Shown here in pieces: positions 19,175-27,109 of a stretch of 64,000 nucleotides of DNA. The stretch is from Croceivirga sp. Its GTDB lineage: Bacteria; Bacteroidota; Bacteroidia; Flavobacteriales; Flavobacteriaceae. Within the stretch, counting starts at the first letter, position 1; the number at the start of each line of letters is the position of its first letter. Where the stretch lies: the NCBI GenBank assembly GCA_028284665.1, contig JANQRG010000007.1, positions 61,838 through 125,837 on the forward strand, written 5' to 3'. A model generated the notes under the pieces. The model was given only the letters and a program-made list of their open reading frames with translations, was not told the DNA's origin and did not search any database. The position numbers were made by a program, and so were the translations under genes.

Positions 19175-19732
19175 CTACCGGCCGACACACCATCGTTTTT
19201 CACTGATGATCCATCCCAAACTGATATTAAAAACAGGATAAATGCCCCCTTCAAATGGCCCTAAATAATATGCTCCGCCAACATCAATGGAAAAACTCAA
19301 CCCAGAATCATAGCTCCGTTGTAACCCGGTAACCAGTCCGGCAGTAGCAAACACTCCCTCAGCTATCCGTCCGTCAACAATACGACTTCCCGGCTCCACC
19401 ATGGACACTGATGGTGCCACATAATTTGCCGAATTGCCGTAAATGGAACGCCGGGTACGTGCACGGCTCCCAAAATTGTAGTAATAGCGGTTTTGTACAG
19501 TAATAGCAGGAAATAGCTCATAGTTTTCAATAGGAGCAGCCGTAAACGGATCCAGAGAAGGTTGTAAGGCAATCCGAATATCCAGGGTTGAGTTAACACC
19601 CAGACCCATTTCATATTCAATTCCCGGACTGAAAGCATTGATCTTCAGTTGCCGGAGCTCGCAATTTTTACCGAATTGGGCATGGGTAAAACATAGCATA
19701 CTCAACAGCATAAGCAGTAAGAAGCTGCGCAT
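19175..19732 (-). CDS. Small outer-membrane barrel protein, paralogue 3 of 3
   Basis: 185 residues starting at the Met at 19732, which opens a good signal peptide (MRSFLLLMLLSMLCFTHAQ); the frame extends 14 residues further upstream with no such feature. It shares AFSPGIEYEMG, YYYNFGSR…GNSANYVAP, GLQRSYDSGLSFSIDVG and a final SLGWIISEKR with the two genes downstream. The family is a probable small outer-membrane barrel of unknown function. The kdsA gene starts divergently about 70 bp away, so the intergenic gap must hold both promoters. Confidence 0.75.
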   Translation of the reverse strand: MRSFLLLMLLSMLCFTHAQFGKNCELRQLKINAFSPGIEYEMGLGVNSTLDIRIALQPSLDPFTAAPIENYELFPAITVQNRYYYNFGSRARTRRSIYGNSANYVAPSVSMVEPGSRIVDGRIAEGVFATAGLVTGLQRSYDSGLSFSIDVGGAYYLGPFEGGIYPVFNISLGWIISEKRWCVGR

Positions 19733-19803
19733 AGTAGGTGGATTTGGGATAAAGTATAACTCTTCGAAATCCAAAATAGTATTTTTGCCTAAAATGGAAT
19801 TCT

Positions 19804-20622
19804 ATGGAGTTAGGTCGTATTCCCCAACTAAAACATACAACAAGCGGCAATTTTTTCTTGCTTGCCGGGCCCTGTGCCATTGAAGGCGAGGATATGGCCC
19901 TGAGAATCGCCGAGAAAGTGGTCCGCATTACCGAGCAATTAAAAATCCCCTATGTTTTTAAGGGTAGTTTTAAAAAGGCGAATCGCAGTCGTATTGATTC
20001 CTTTACCGGCATCGGCGATGAAAAAGCCCTTAACATCCTCAAAAAAGTGTCGGAAACCTTTGCCGTACCCACCGTTACGGACATTCATGTTCCTGAGGAT
20101 GCTGCTATGGCGGCCGAATATGTGGATATTCTTCAAATTCCTGCCTTCCTGGTCCGTCAAACCGATCTGGTTGTAGCGGCTGCCGAGACAGGTAAAGTGG
20201 TCAACCTTAAAAAAGGGCAGTTCATGAGCCCGGAAAGTATGCGCCATGCGGTTAAAAAAGTAACGGATTCCCAAAACGAACAGGTGATGCTCACAGAACG
20301 CGGTACCATGTTTGGCTATCAGGATATGATAGTGGATTTCAGGGGGATCCCTACCATGCGACAGTACGCTCCTGTAGTGCTGGATGTGACCCATTCCTTA
20401 CAACAGCCCAACCAGGCTTCAGGGGTAACGGGGGGGCGCCCAGCGCTTATAGGGACTATGGCCCGGGCAGGAATAGCTGCCGGAGTAGACGGTGTTTTTT
20501 TGGAAACCCACTTTGATCCTGCCAATGCCAAAAGCGATGGGGCCAATATGCTTGATTTAAGCTTATTGGAGAAGTTATTGATGGATTTGGTTGCCCTTCG
20601 CCAGGTAGTACACCGCATCTGA
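19804..20622 (+). CDS. kdsA: 3-deoxy-D-manno-octulosonate 8-phosphate synthase
   Basis: 272 residues, the normal length. The enzyme condenses phosphoenolpyruvate with arabinose-5-phosphate to make KDO-8-phosphate for lipopolysaccharide inner core. Motifs: FLLAGPCAIEGE, YVFKGSFKKANRSR (E. coli has FKASFDKANRSS), TVTDIHVPEDA, VDILQIPAFLVRQTD, TERGTMFGY and LETHFDPANAKSDG. Cytoplasmic. It is monocistronic here: the upstream gene is divergent and the DUF1801 gene downstream converges on it. Confidence 0.95.
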   Translation: MELGRIPQLKHTTSGNFFLLAGPCAIEGEDMALRIAEKVVRITEQLKIPYVFKGSFKKANRSRIDSFTGIGDEKALNILKKVSETFAVPTVTDIHVPEDAAMAAEYVDILQIPAFLVRQTDLVVAAAETGKVVNLKKGQFMSPESMRHAVKKVTDSQNEQVMLTERGTMFGYQDMIVDFRGIPTMRQYAPVVLDVTHSLQQPNQASGVTGGRPALIGTMARAGIAAGVDGVFLETHFDPANAKSDGANMLDLSLLEKLLMDLVALRQVVHRI

Positions 20623-20628
20623 GTTCCC

Positions 20629-20991
20629 TTAATAAAACCCTCTGGCACGAAGAGCATAGGACTCCGCTACGACTTCTGTTAAAACGGTATCATCAATTTC
20701 TTCCAGGGAAGTATACCGTAAGGACTTGACCACCTTGCGGTTTTCGGTGGTCATTAGCTCGATGTGTTTTGTCAAATGTGCTGAATTCCAAAACGCCACG
20801 TCTACAAATCCTTTCTTGGGTGTTGCTTTCATATAGCATATGGGATGTTTACCGGCAAAAAAGCATGGAATGCGCCATTTGTATTTCATATCTACCTCCG
20901 GTATGACTATTTCTATAAGGGATTTGATATGAAGTAGTATACTTCGAAACGGTTCTTCCTGTTCAAGGATGTAAGTTTCCGCAGGGTTCAT
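20629..20991 (-). CDS. DUF1801 domain protein
   Basis: 120 residues covering a single DUF1801 (YdhG-like) fold: MNPAETYILEQEEPFRSIL at the start, EIVIPEVDMKYKWRIPCFF in the middle with the conserved Trp and Pro, and AFWNSAHL near residue 90. DUF1801 proteins are small, soluble and of unknown function; some relatives are linked to iron or stress responses. No signal peptide. It converges with kdsA (6 bp between stops) and is divergent from the membrane-protein/regulator operon at 21075. Confidence 0.8.
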   Translation of the reverse strand: MNPAETYILEQEEPFRSILLHIKSLIEIVIPEVDMKYKWRIPCFFAGKHPICYMKATPKKGFVDVAFWNSAHLTKHIELMTTENRKVVKSLRYTSLEEIDDTVLTEVVAESYALRARGFY

Positions 20992-21048
20992 ACCATAAAT
21001 TTACTCGCATTTCATCGAATTATCACTGAAAAGCGGGATTTTTGATTA

Positions 21049-21065
21049 GCTTTGTATTTCAAAGT
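21049..21065. promoter_or_regulatory. Candidate operator 1 for the winged-helix regulator, overlapping a -7 box
   Basis: GCTTTGTATTTCAAAGT is an inverted repeat of (A/G)CTTTG and CAAAGT around 5 bp. The same arrangement recurs at 21995-22011, and both are followed by TACTTT(C/T)AAAAT. It overlaps TAGCTTTG (21047-21054), a match to the Bacteroidota -7 element TAnnTTTG, so a protein bound here would block initiation 10 bp before the ATG at 21075. Confidence 0.6.
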
Positions 21066-21074
21066 ACTTTCAAA

Positions 21075-21683
21075 ATGGATTCAAAAAAATACATAGAAGA
21101 TATTTCAGAGATAAAAGATCTTATGCGGCGTTCTTCGCGTTTTTTATCGCTAAGTGGGTTATCGGGAATTATGGCTGGGATCTATGCCATCACCGGTGCT
21201 GTAGTTGCTTATTTCTTTTTGTTTCCCCAAAAAGGTGAATATCTTACCGTACACAGCTGGAATTTTAGACTAACTATTGTTTTACTTTTGGGCATAGCGG
21301 CATTGAGCATCGTAACCGGTTATTTGCTTACCGTTAAAAAGGCTAAAAAGAACAACGAAAAGATCTGGGATGCAACTACAAGACAGTTGCTCTTTAATTT
21401 TTTGGTCCCATTGGTAACCGGGGGTATTTATATTCTAATAAAATTAAACAGTCAACATTACGGCTTAACTGCTTCATTAATGCTCATTTTCTATGGAATG
21501 GCCTTGTTAAACGCTTCAAAATACACTATTGGAAATGTAAAATACCTGGGCTTGGCAGAAATACTACTAGGTTTGCTTTGTGCAGCTTTGCCGGGTTATG
21601 GTTTTTGGTTTTGGGTAGTTGGGTTTGGAGGGCTTCATATTGTTTATGGCAGCTTGATTTATTTTAAAGAGGAAAGACCGTAA
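21075..21683 (+). CDS. Membrane protein of the creD operon
   Basis: 202 residues from the ATG at 21075; the longer frame from 21042 reads through the operator and is unlikely. The N-terminus (MDSKKYIEDISEIKDLMRRS) is a cytoplasmic helix, followed by six hydrophobic helices. I do not recognise a named domain. Its stop is directly followed by the winged-helix regulator (start 21685), so the two are translationally linked. The same small set (membrane protein, regulator, creD) occurs in other Flavobacteriia, which suggests a joint role in envelope stress; this is inference from context. Confidence 0.75.
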   Translation: MDSKKYIEDISEIKDLMRRSSRFLSLSGLSGIMAGIYAITGAVVAYFFLFPQKGEYLTVHSWNFRLTIVLLLGIAALSIVTGYLLTVKKAKKNNEKIWDATTRQLLFNFLVPLVTGGIYILIKLNSQHYGLTASLMLIFYGMALLNASKYTIGNVKYLGLAEILLGLLCAALPGYGFWFWVVGFGGLHIVYGSLIYFKEERP

Positions 21684-21684
21684 C

Positions 21685-21978
21685 ATGGGGTTGATCGACA
21701 ACATCAATAAAATCTTTGACCATCGGATTCGCTTGGGAATAATGTCGATATTGATGGTGAATGAGTTTGTAGATTTTAATCGGTTGAAAGAATTGCTGGA
21801 AGTAACCGATGGTAATTTGGCCAGTCATACCAAGACCCTGGAAAATGCTGAGTACATTAAAATTGAAAAGTCCTTCATCGGACGAAAACCCAACACAAAA
21901 TACAGCGCTACCAAATCAGGCCGGATTGCCTTTAAAAAGCATATTGAAGCATTGGAAAATCTGATAAGCAAAAAATAG
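21685..21978 (+). CDS. Winged-helix transcriptional regulator (HTH_34-like)
   Basis: 97 residues forming one winged-helix domain: DHRIRLGIMSILMV (helix 1), FNRLKELLEVTDGNLASHTKTLE (helices 2-3, recognition helix NLASHTKTLENAEY) and a wing with FIGRKPNTKYSATKSGR. This matches the short MarR/ArsR-like group that represses its own operon in Bacteroidota. No metal- or ligand-binding Cys cluster is visible, so the signal may come through the membrane protein encoded just upstream. Identical inverted repeats before the membrane-protein gene and before creD are the likely binding sites. Confidence 0.88.
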   Translation: MGLIDNINKIFDHRIRLGIMSILMVNEFVDFNRLKELLEVTDGNLASHTKTLENAEYIKIEKSFIGRKPNTKYSATKSGRIAFKKHIEALENLISKK

Positions 21979-21994
21979 TTTTTTTTATTAATTC

Positions 21995-22011
21995 ACTTTG
22001 TAATTCAAAGT
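21995..22011. promoter_or_regulatory. Candidate operator 2, upstream of creD
   Basis: ACTTTGTAATTCAAAGT: exact 6-bp arms ACTTTG and CAAAGT with a 5-bp spacer, 18 bp before the creD ATG. Downstream sequence TACTTTTAAAAT copies that after operator 1. The TCACTTTG at 21993-22000 is one mismatch from TAnnTTTG, so creD probably has its own repressible promoter in addition to read-through. Confidence 0.6.
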
Positions 22012-22029
22012 ACTTTTAAAATCTAAATA

Positions 22030-23397
22030 ATGGAAGTAATCAAAAAGCAAAAATTCGGAAACTGGTTTAGGACCTCGATCTCAGCTAGAATGTTAGTTGT
22101 CGGGTTTATTCTTATCATTTTGTTGATCCCTTTAAATTTTGTGAAAGGTTTAATCCGAGAACGTGGCTACCGGCAATCTGAGGTAATTCAAGAGATTAAT
22201 CAAAAATGGGGCAACGAGGTAGTGCTTTATGGGCCAATTATCAAAATCCCCTACAAGACGGTCACTGAAAGTCGTAGCTATGACGAAAAAACAAAAACCT
22301 ACATCAAAACCTACGAAGATGTCCATCATCAGGCTTTCTTTTTCCCTGAGACCTTGAACGGAACCGCCAAAATAGCCACCAAGCCTTTGGAAAGAGGCAT
22401 CTACGAATCCGTAGTGTTTTCTTCTGCAGTCAATATCTCGGGCTCCTTTTCCGGATTTGATTTCTCACAAGAAGAGATCCCTGAGGAGCATATCCTGTGG
22501 GATAAGGCCACGGTTATCTTCAAAACCTCCAATCTAAAGGGAATACGTAACACCATAGCTATCACCCTCGGAGAAGAAAACCTGTTGTTAAAACCAAAAT
22601 TTGACAATCAGTACTTAAGCCAACTGAACAGTGGCTACATCAAAAACCTGTCCGATATAAAAACGGCTCCCATTTCCTTTACTATTGAAGTTGCCGTAAA
22701 CGGTAGCGAGAGTCTCCGGTTTATTCCAATTGGTAAAGAAACCAATATCCATATGACTTCGGATTGGCATTCTCCGAGCTTCAGTGGCAACTACCTCCCG
22801 GATGATAAAACAAAGGAAATCAGTAATGCGGGTTTCAGTGCCAACTGGAAGATTTTGGAAATCAACAGGCAATTTGGTCAGGAGTTTTTTGACCAGCTTC
22901 CCGATCTTTCGGATTACGCCTTTGGGACTAACCTCATCATACCCGTTGACGATTATCAAAAAACCGAACGGACCAGTAAGTACGGTTTAATGATCATAGG
23001 GTTAACCCTTTTTGTATTCCTGATGATTCAAATTATTAGCAAAATTGATATTCATCCTTTTCAATATCTAATGATTGGCTTAGCCTTAGTGATGTTTTAT
23101 ACCCTTTTGCTATCCATCTCGGAACATCAAAATTATTTGTTTGCCTATTTGGTATCCGGCGCTGCCGTGGTAACCTTAATAACCGTTTATTCCAGAACTA
23201 TCCTGAATGTTAAAAAGTTTCCCCTGTTCATAGGTGGCGCTATGATTGCCCTCTACGGTTTCATCTTTGTGATCATTCAACTGGAGAATTACGCCTTGCT
23301 TGTAGGCAGCATCGGTTTGTTTATCATTCTTGCCATTATCATGTTCACTTCAAAAAAGATTGACTGGTCCGGGGAACAAACCCAATCTATTGCCTAA
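22030..23397 (+). CDS. creD: Inner-membrane protein CreD
   Basis: 455 residues, the usual CreD length. One N-terminal membrane helix (~22-42) is followed by a large periplasmic region containing GNEVVLYGPIIKIPY and a GIYESVVFSSAVNISG segment, then five hydrophobic helices in the last 140 residues. CreD proteins are linked to colicin E2 tolerance, beta-lactam response and envelope integrity. In E. coli creD is controlled by CreBC; here a winged-helix regulator and an inverted-repeat operator precede it instead. A strong hairpin follows the stop. Confidence 0.92.
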   Translation: MEVIKKQKFGNWFRTSISARMLVVGFILIILLIPLNFVKGLIRERGYRQSEVIQEINQKWGNEVVLYGPIIKIPYKTVTESRSYDEKTKTYIKTYEDVHHQAFFFPETLNGTAKIATKPLERGIYESVVFSSAVNISGSFSGFDFSQEEIPEEHILWDKATVIFKTSNLKGIRNTIAITLGEENLLLKPKFDNQYLSQLNSGYIKNLSDIKTAPISFTIEVAVNGSESLRFIPIGKETNIHMTSDWHSPSFSGNYLPDDKTKEISNAGFSANWKILEINRQFGQEFFDQLPDLSDYAFGTNLIIPVDDYQKTERTSKYGLMIIGLTLFVFLMIQIISKIDIHPFQYLMIGLALVMFYTLLLSISEHQNYLFAYLVSGAAVVTLITVYSRTILNVKKFPLFIGGAMIALYGFIFVIIQLENYALLVGSIGLFIILAIIMFTSKKIDWSGEQTQSIA

Positions 23398-23404
23398 GAA
23401 TTAC

Positions 23405-23440
23405 GGCCTGACCGGATTTTCGGTCAGGCCATTACATTTT
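23405..23440 (+). terminator. Hairpin after creD
   Basis: GGCCTGACCG and CGGTCAGGCC form a perfect 10-bp stem with a GATTTT loop (23405-23430), followed by ATTACATTTT. It sits 8 bp after the creD stop and 21 bp before the next start, so it should end or attenuate the creD transcript. The T-tract is imperfect. Confidence 0.65.
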
Positions 23441-23450
23441 AAGTACATCG

Positions 23451-24095
23451 ATGAAGACAATACTGCTATTTATCTGCTCCTACTACAAAAATCATTTGTT
23501 ACTACTGGTTTTTGCCGTTGGACTGGTGGTTTCAAGAATCCTCTATACTACCTCGTTTTTTTACACTTTTTTATTGTGGAATTTGTTTTTGGCGCTACTC
23601 CCCTACGCCCTTACCCAGTTCATTTATTTTTATGGATACCACCGCATTCCACCAGTGCTAAAAATAGCACTTATGGTGTTGTGGCTATTGTTATTACCTA
23701 ATGCTCCCTACCTGATTACGGATTTGATCCACCTTCATAATGCTGCTTCCGATTGGAAATGGCCGGACCTATTCCTCGTCTTTGTTTTTGCGAATATTGG
23801 AGTGCTCTTTGGTAGCCTTTCGCTCCTGGACATCTACCAATTTCTAAATACTAATTGGAACACCCAAAGGACAGGCAAATTGGTATTGGTGTTGTGTTTG
23901 TTAACCGGATACGGTATCTATCTGGGAAGGTTTCAACGATTCAATTCCTGGGATGTACTCTTCAAACCAAAAGCGGTGTTTGTATCTGCCCTCCAAAGTT
24001 TAGGGAATCCAAAAGTCTGGTGGATATCCGTTGCTTTTGGACTATTCATCTGGTTGCTGTTTTCGCTGCTGAAATGGATAAAGGAAAACGCCTAA
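23451..24095 (+). CDS. DUF1361 family membrane protein
   Basis: 214 residues with six hydrophobic helices. The family signature LLPNAPYLITDLIHL appears around residues 81-95, and GIYLGRFQRFNSWDV near residue 160, both typical of DUF1361. Function unknown. It follows creD by 53 bp with a hairpin between, so it may be separately transcribed. The first Met (MKTILLFICSYYKNH) is chosen because it begins a short cytoplasmic segment before helix 1. Confidence 0.85.
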   Translation: MKTILLFICSYYKNHLLLLVFAVGLVVSRILYTTSFFYTFLLWNLFLALLPYALTQFIYFYGYHRIPPVLKIALMVLWLLLLPNAPYLITDLIHLHNAASDWKWPDLFLVFVFANIGVLFGSLSLLDIYQFLNTNWNTQRTGKLVLVLCLLTGYGIYLGRFQRFNSWDVLFKPKAVFVSALQSLGNPKVWWISVAFGLFIWLLFSLLKWIKENA

Positions 24096-24160
24096 ATGCG
24101 CCAAGTCGAAGCGATTTTAGCCGTCTACACGGATAGCAGATCAAATTTGTATCCGGTGCG

Positions 24161-24472
24161 TTAGGAAGCTACCCGGGTTGGATTGGAGTTGTTGATCAAG
24201 AGGTCAAAATCCCTCATAGCACTACGGCGGAATTCCCAAGGGGTTTTTCGGGAAATGCTAACGTTACCTGTAGCCACCTCAACGTCAAAATGAAAGCAAC
24301 TAAAGTCCCCACAACAATCGGTTTCAAAACGATCCAATAAAAATCGAGTGAGTTTTGGACGAAGCGCGTATTCCAGTTCAATACAACGCTTCTTAAGGTT
24401 TTGGTCAACCTGGTCGGTTATTATCCAGTTAAAATTCAACGTTCTCGCGATTGAAAGCTTTTCAATATACAA
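24161..24472 (-). CDS. Small hypothetical protein downstream of the dehydrogenase gene
   Basis: 103 residues, not recognised. The composition is protein-like: LKKRCIELEYALRPKL as a basic helix, DRFETDCCGDFSCFHFD with three Cys, and TPWEFRRSAMRDFDLLI near the C-terminus. No signal peptide or membrane helix. It starts 53 bp after the stop of the saccharopine-dehydrogenase-like gene on the same strand, which supports a real gene in a two-gene operon. The Cys cluster could bind metal, but that is conjecture. Confidence 0.55.
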   Translation of the reverse strand: MYIEKLSIARTLNFNWIITDQVDQNLKKRCIELEYALRPKLTRFLLDRFETDCCGDFSCFHFDVEVATGNVSISRKTPWEFRRSAMRDFDLLINNSNPTRVAS

Positions 24473-24525
24473 AAAAGTTGAACTAATTTAGAAGGTAAGT
24501 CATAGAATTTTGTTGAACATAATTT

Positions 24526-25722
24526 TCAGTCGACATAATCCTGCAAATATGAAAATCCGGGGGTCAATTTTCCGTTTTTCGTCATTCTTGCCCGTTCCAG
24601 GATACCATCCTTATCCCCATTGAAAAAGGCTGGGATTACTGATTTGGCAAACGCCTCTCCAAAACCATCGCTGGCATCCCGGGGTAATTCTGCAGGTAAA
24701 TTATCCACTGCCATGACGGCTACCGCCTCGGGATGAAGAAAATCCACCTCTTTTTCAGTTTCCGGATGATAGCCATAGAGTGGGGCTGCAATCGTAGAAG
24801 GGCGAATGGTGGTTGCTACCGGGCCGTCAATATCACAACTGATATCGGCTACTACTTTAATCTTGAAATCGGGATGTTTTGCATCCTCCCGGGTGTACAA
24901 ATAGGGCGCCCCATCTCCATAGAAATGTCCGGCGATATAGAGGTCGGTTACCTTGGCAAAGCGAAAAAAATCGGAGCGATAGGCCTCGGGATGGGCAAAA
25001 AAATCAGCCTTATTTCCCCGAACCCCGTCTTTGCGTTTATTGTATTCTGAAGCATCAATCTGGCAATACACCGGTTCTTCAAAACTGTGGTGCAGGTAGT
25101 CGCCCACACCTACTTTTTTGAGGCCCATAGCGTCCAGCATTTCCCGGGCCCCATTACCTACCCTGCCCCTTCCCGTCAATACAATTTTGATGTTCGGAAG
25201 TTGTACTTTCCGTAACTGTTCGATCAATGCGGCCTGATCTTTTAGGTTTTCGGCTTTCGGTAGCTCAAATTGTTCGAATTTTAGTCCATAGGCGCGAATG
25301 CCGTTATACGCTCCAACAATCCCAGCATACCGCCCAAAAGCCACCAGTCGTTGCCCTTTTTGATCGGTGATCACCTCATGATCGTATAATTCGATATTCT
25401 TTTCCAGGATAGCCCGCAACAAATCCCTGTTGTAGGGCTGTTTTTTAATGGTATGGGAAAAGAAAAAGTATTTTTTATTGGGAAGTAAAGCAGATATCGG
25501 CACTTCTTTTACACCGAGCAGCACATCACAGGTTTCCATCTTGGATGCCACTTCGATACCCAGTTCCTGATATTCCGAATCCTTAAACACCCGGATGGGG
25601 GAAGGTTCTACGATTATTTTGGCTTCAGGGAAATGCTGTAAGACAGATTGGCAGCGTGTTGGAGAAAGGGCCACCCTATGATCTGGTGGGGTTTTGCGCT
25701 CCTGGATGATTCCGAATTGCAT
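24526..25722 (-). CDS. Saccharopine dehydrogenase / alanine dehydrogenase-like NAD(P) oxidoreductase
   Basis: 398 residues from the Met at 25722 (MQFGIIQERKTPPDHRVALS), the standard start of the AlaDH/PNT N-terminal fold; the longer frame adds 19 residues with no function. Key features: RVALSPTRC near the N-terminus, FFSHTIKKQPYNR, LVAFGRYAGIVGAYNG, and a Rossmann-type loop IVLTGRGRVGNGA near residue 180. Length and motifs fit the NAD-dependent lysine-forming saccharopine dehydrogenase group found in Bacteroidota. Whether it acts in lysine degradation or on another amino acid cannot be decided from sequence. Cytoplasmic. Confidence 0.85.
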   Translation of the reverse strand: MQFGIIQERKTPPDHRVALSPTRCQSVLQHFPEAKIIVEPSPIRVFKDSEYQELGIEVASKMETCDVLLGVKEVPISALLPNKKYFFFSHTIKKQPYNRDLLRAILEKNIELYDHEVITDQKGQRLVAFGRYAGIVGAYNGIRAYGLKFEQFELPKAENLKDQAALIEQLRKVQLPNIKIVLTGRGRVGNGAREMLDAMGLKKVGVGDYLHHSFEEPVYCQIDASEYNKRKDGVRGNKADFFAHPEAYRSDFFRFAKVTDLYIAGHFYGDGAPYLYTREDAKHPDFKIKVVADISCDIDGPVATTIRPSTIAAPLYGYHPETEKEVDFLHPEAVAVMAVDNLPAELPRDASDGFGEAFAKSVIPAFFNGDKDGILERARMTKNGKLTPGFSYLQDYVD

Positions 25723-25887
25723 GTGTTGGGTTTGGTATACTTCTTGGACTAAAATACGCGGAACTGCAAGGGTACGCAAACTTTTCCGTTAAAGGTTGGT
25801 ACAACCAAGATTGATGGATAAATGATTAACTTTGCCGCCCTTCTTCCTCAAAAGAAAAGAGAAGTTGTTCTTTGAAAAAGATAAAAG

Positions 25888-26033
25888 GATGAGGTCCTGA
25901 AACAAGTTCAGGACGCAACCTGCCTTCCGGGCGGGTTCGACTGCGCAAATCATAGATTTGCTATTACTAAATGTTGATGAGGTCCCGAAATAAATTCGGG
26001 ATGTAATTCGACTACGCAAATCATAGATTTGCT
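25888..26033. repeat. Two direct copies of a palindromic repeat upstream of tmRNA
   Basis: Copy A (25888-25962) and copy B (25976-26033) both start GATGAGGTCC, contain an inverted pair around GAA…TTC, then end TTCGACT(G/A)CGCAAATC and ATAGATTTGCT. Copy A has an extra internal hairpin (CCTGCC…GGCGGG). GCAAATC-ATA-GATTTGC is a perfect palindrome in each copy and contains TAGATTTG, a match to the TAnnTTTG -7 element; in copy B (26024-26031) this lies 13 bp before the mature tmRNA 5' end. Confidence 0.7.
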
Positions 26034-26043
26034 GTCTCATTAC

Positions 26044-26440
26044 GGGGCCGACTGGTTTTGACTGCAAGACCAATGGCGATGTAAGCATGCCGAGCTATGG
26101 GAATGATGCTCGTAAATACAATGTCTCAACCTTTTAAATGGCGAGTCTAACTACGCTTTAGCTGCTTAATTGACTGAATTATAGTAAGTCCAAGCCTAGT
26201 CCCGCGAGGCGGGAAAGCTGAATGTCCCAGGGTAGCCCTTGTTGACGGCGACCCATTTTGGGGCACCATAAAAGTCAACACCGGATTGTTAGAGCTTCGC
26301 TAACGATCTCAAATTAAAGAAGCTAAGCGTACGATAGGCGGTTTTAGGTCGGTCGTGCGTCGAAAACGGAACTAAAACTAAGCATGTAGAAAGCATGGCA
26401 ATTGCTTGTTTGGACGAGGGTTCGAATCCCTCCGGCTCCA
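26044..26440 (+). ncRNA. ssrA: Transfer-messenger RNA (tmRNA)
   Basis: The 5' end GGGGCCGAC pairs with the 3' end CGGCTCC plus discriminator A (26433-26440), forming the tRNA-like acceptor stem; the T-arm is GAGGGTTCGAATCCCTC. The tag frame at 26140-26169 reads GESNYALAA then TAA, close to the GENNYALAA tag of other Flavobacteriia. Pseudoknot-forming G/C stretches follow the tag frame. The encoded 3' end continues CCT rather than CCA, so CCA must be added after transcription. It rescues stalled ribosomes with SmpB. Confidence 0.97.
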
Positions 26441-26447
26441 CCTACGC
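26433..26447 (+). repeat. tmRNA 3'-end copy 1 of a putative att core
   Basis: CGGCTCCACCTACGC, spanning the last bases of tmRNA and 7 bp beyond, recurs exactly at 28534-28548. The following 14 bp also match at 11 positions. The 3' end of ssrA is a classic integration site, so this pair could be the left and right junction of an inserted element. Confidence 0.5.
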
Positions 26448-26492
26448 CCTCCGAAGCTTTGAGTATAGTGAAAAGCGAAGGAGGGCCTTTTT
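26446..26492 (+). terminator. Terminator of tmRNA
   Basis: GCCCTCC (26446-26452) pairs with GGAGGGC (26480-26486), with further partial pairing of AAGCTTT and AAAAGC inside, followed by CTTTTT. It starts 5 bp after the mature tmRNA end. Confidence 0.75.
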
Positions 26493-26523
26493 AATATTTT
26501 TAGTTAGCTATATCAATCAGTAA

Positions 26524-26597
26524 GGTCAGGCTTCGGTGGATGCCGATCCCCAAGTCCTCCAAAGCTCGAGCAACAGGACAGCGAAGGAGGACCTGAC
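26524..26597. repeat. Hairpin of the CTCC(A/G)AAGC…GCGAAGGAG family
   Basis: GTCAGG (26525-26530) pairs with CCTGAC (26592-26597), and within it GTCCTCC (26554-26560) pairs with GGAGGAC (26586-26592). The sequence CTCCAAAGC…AGCGAAGGAG resembles the stems of the terminators at 26446 and 28547. It has no T-tract directly after it, so it may be a repeat relic rather than a working terminator. Confidence 0.45.
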
Positions 26598-26628
26598 AAA
26601 CACTATTTTAGCCCTCAAAACGTAAACC

Positions 26629-26871
26629 ATGCTTCCCTACGCCGTATATATCCTCCAATGTGCCAACGGCCAACACTTTACCGGTTTTACTACCAATATT
26701 GCCAAAAGACTAAAAGCACGTAGTACCGGCGAGGTACACTTTACAAAAGATAAACTTCCTGTCAAAGTAGTACACTTGTCTTATTTCAATAACAAAAAAA
26801 AAGCTAATGATTTTGAACGGTATCTTAAATCTGGTTCTGGAATTGCTTTTCGGAATAAAAGATTGATTTAG
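26629..26871 (+). CDS. GIY-YIG domain protein (UPF0213-like)
   Basis: 80 residues, nearly all one GIY-YIG nuclease-like domain: YAVYILQCANGQHFTG stands for the GIY…YIG strands, then TNIAKRLKARSTG with the conserved Arg, and a late FERYLKSGSG. The motif is degenerate (YAVYIL for GIY, HFTG for YIG), as in the small stand-alone UPF0213 group, whose cellular role is unknown. It lies just after tmRNA in the stretch that may be an inserted element. Multiple copies of such small genes are common in Flavobacteriia. Confidence 0.85.
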   Translation: MLPYAVYILQCANGQHFTGFTTNIAKRLKARSTGEVHFTKDKLPVKVVHLSYFNNKKKANDFERYLKSGSGIAFRNKRLI

Positions 26872-27109
26872 AGGAAGGGCGTTAGCCAATCACGAATGCT
26901 TGTCTCTATACCCCTTAATATTGTAATAATCCCGGTGAGGTTGAGATAATATGGACAGTGAAAAGAATTATGTATCCCAGACTCTAGAATAACAAATACT
27001 CCCCAATAGCAAAAGAGCTTTAAAAATAAGAACACTAATATCCTATTGTTTTTTATTAAATCTTTCTCCCATATTCGTTTGTTTTTGGAAAAATTTATGT
27101 TTTAGATGC

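Noticed and set aside
25888..26033. CRISPR-like array before tmRNA
   Set aside because: Only two unequal copies, no regular spacers and no cas genes in the window; a palindromic repeat fits better.
25789..26088. Minus-strand frame over the tmRNA 5' region
   Set aside because: It is the complement of the repeats and tmRNA; no protein features.
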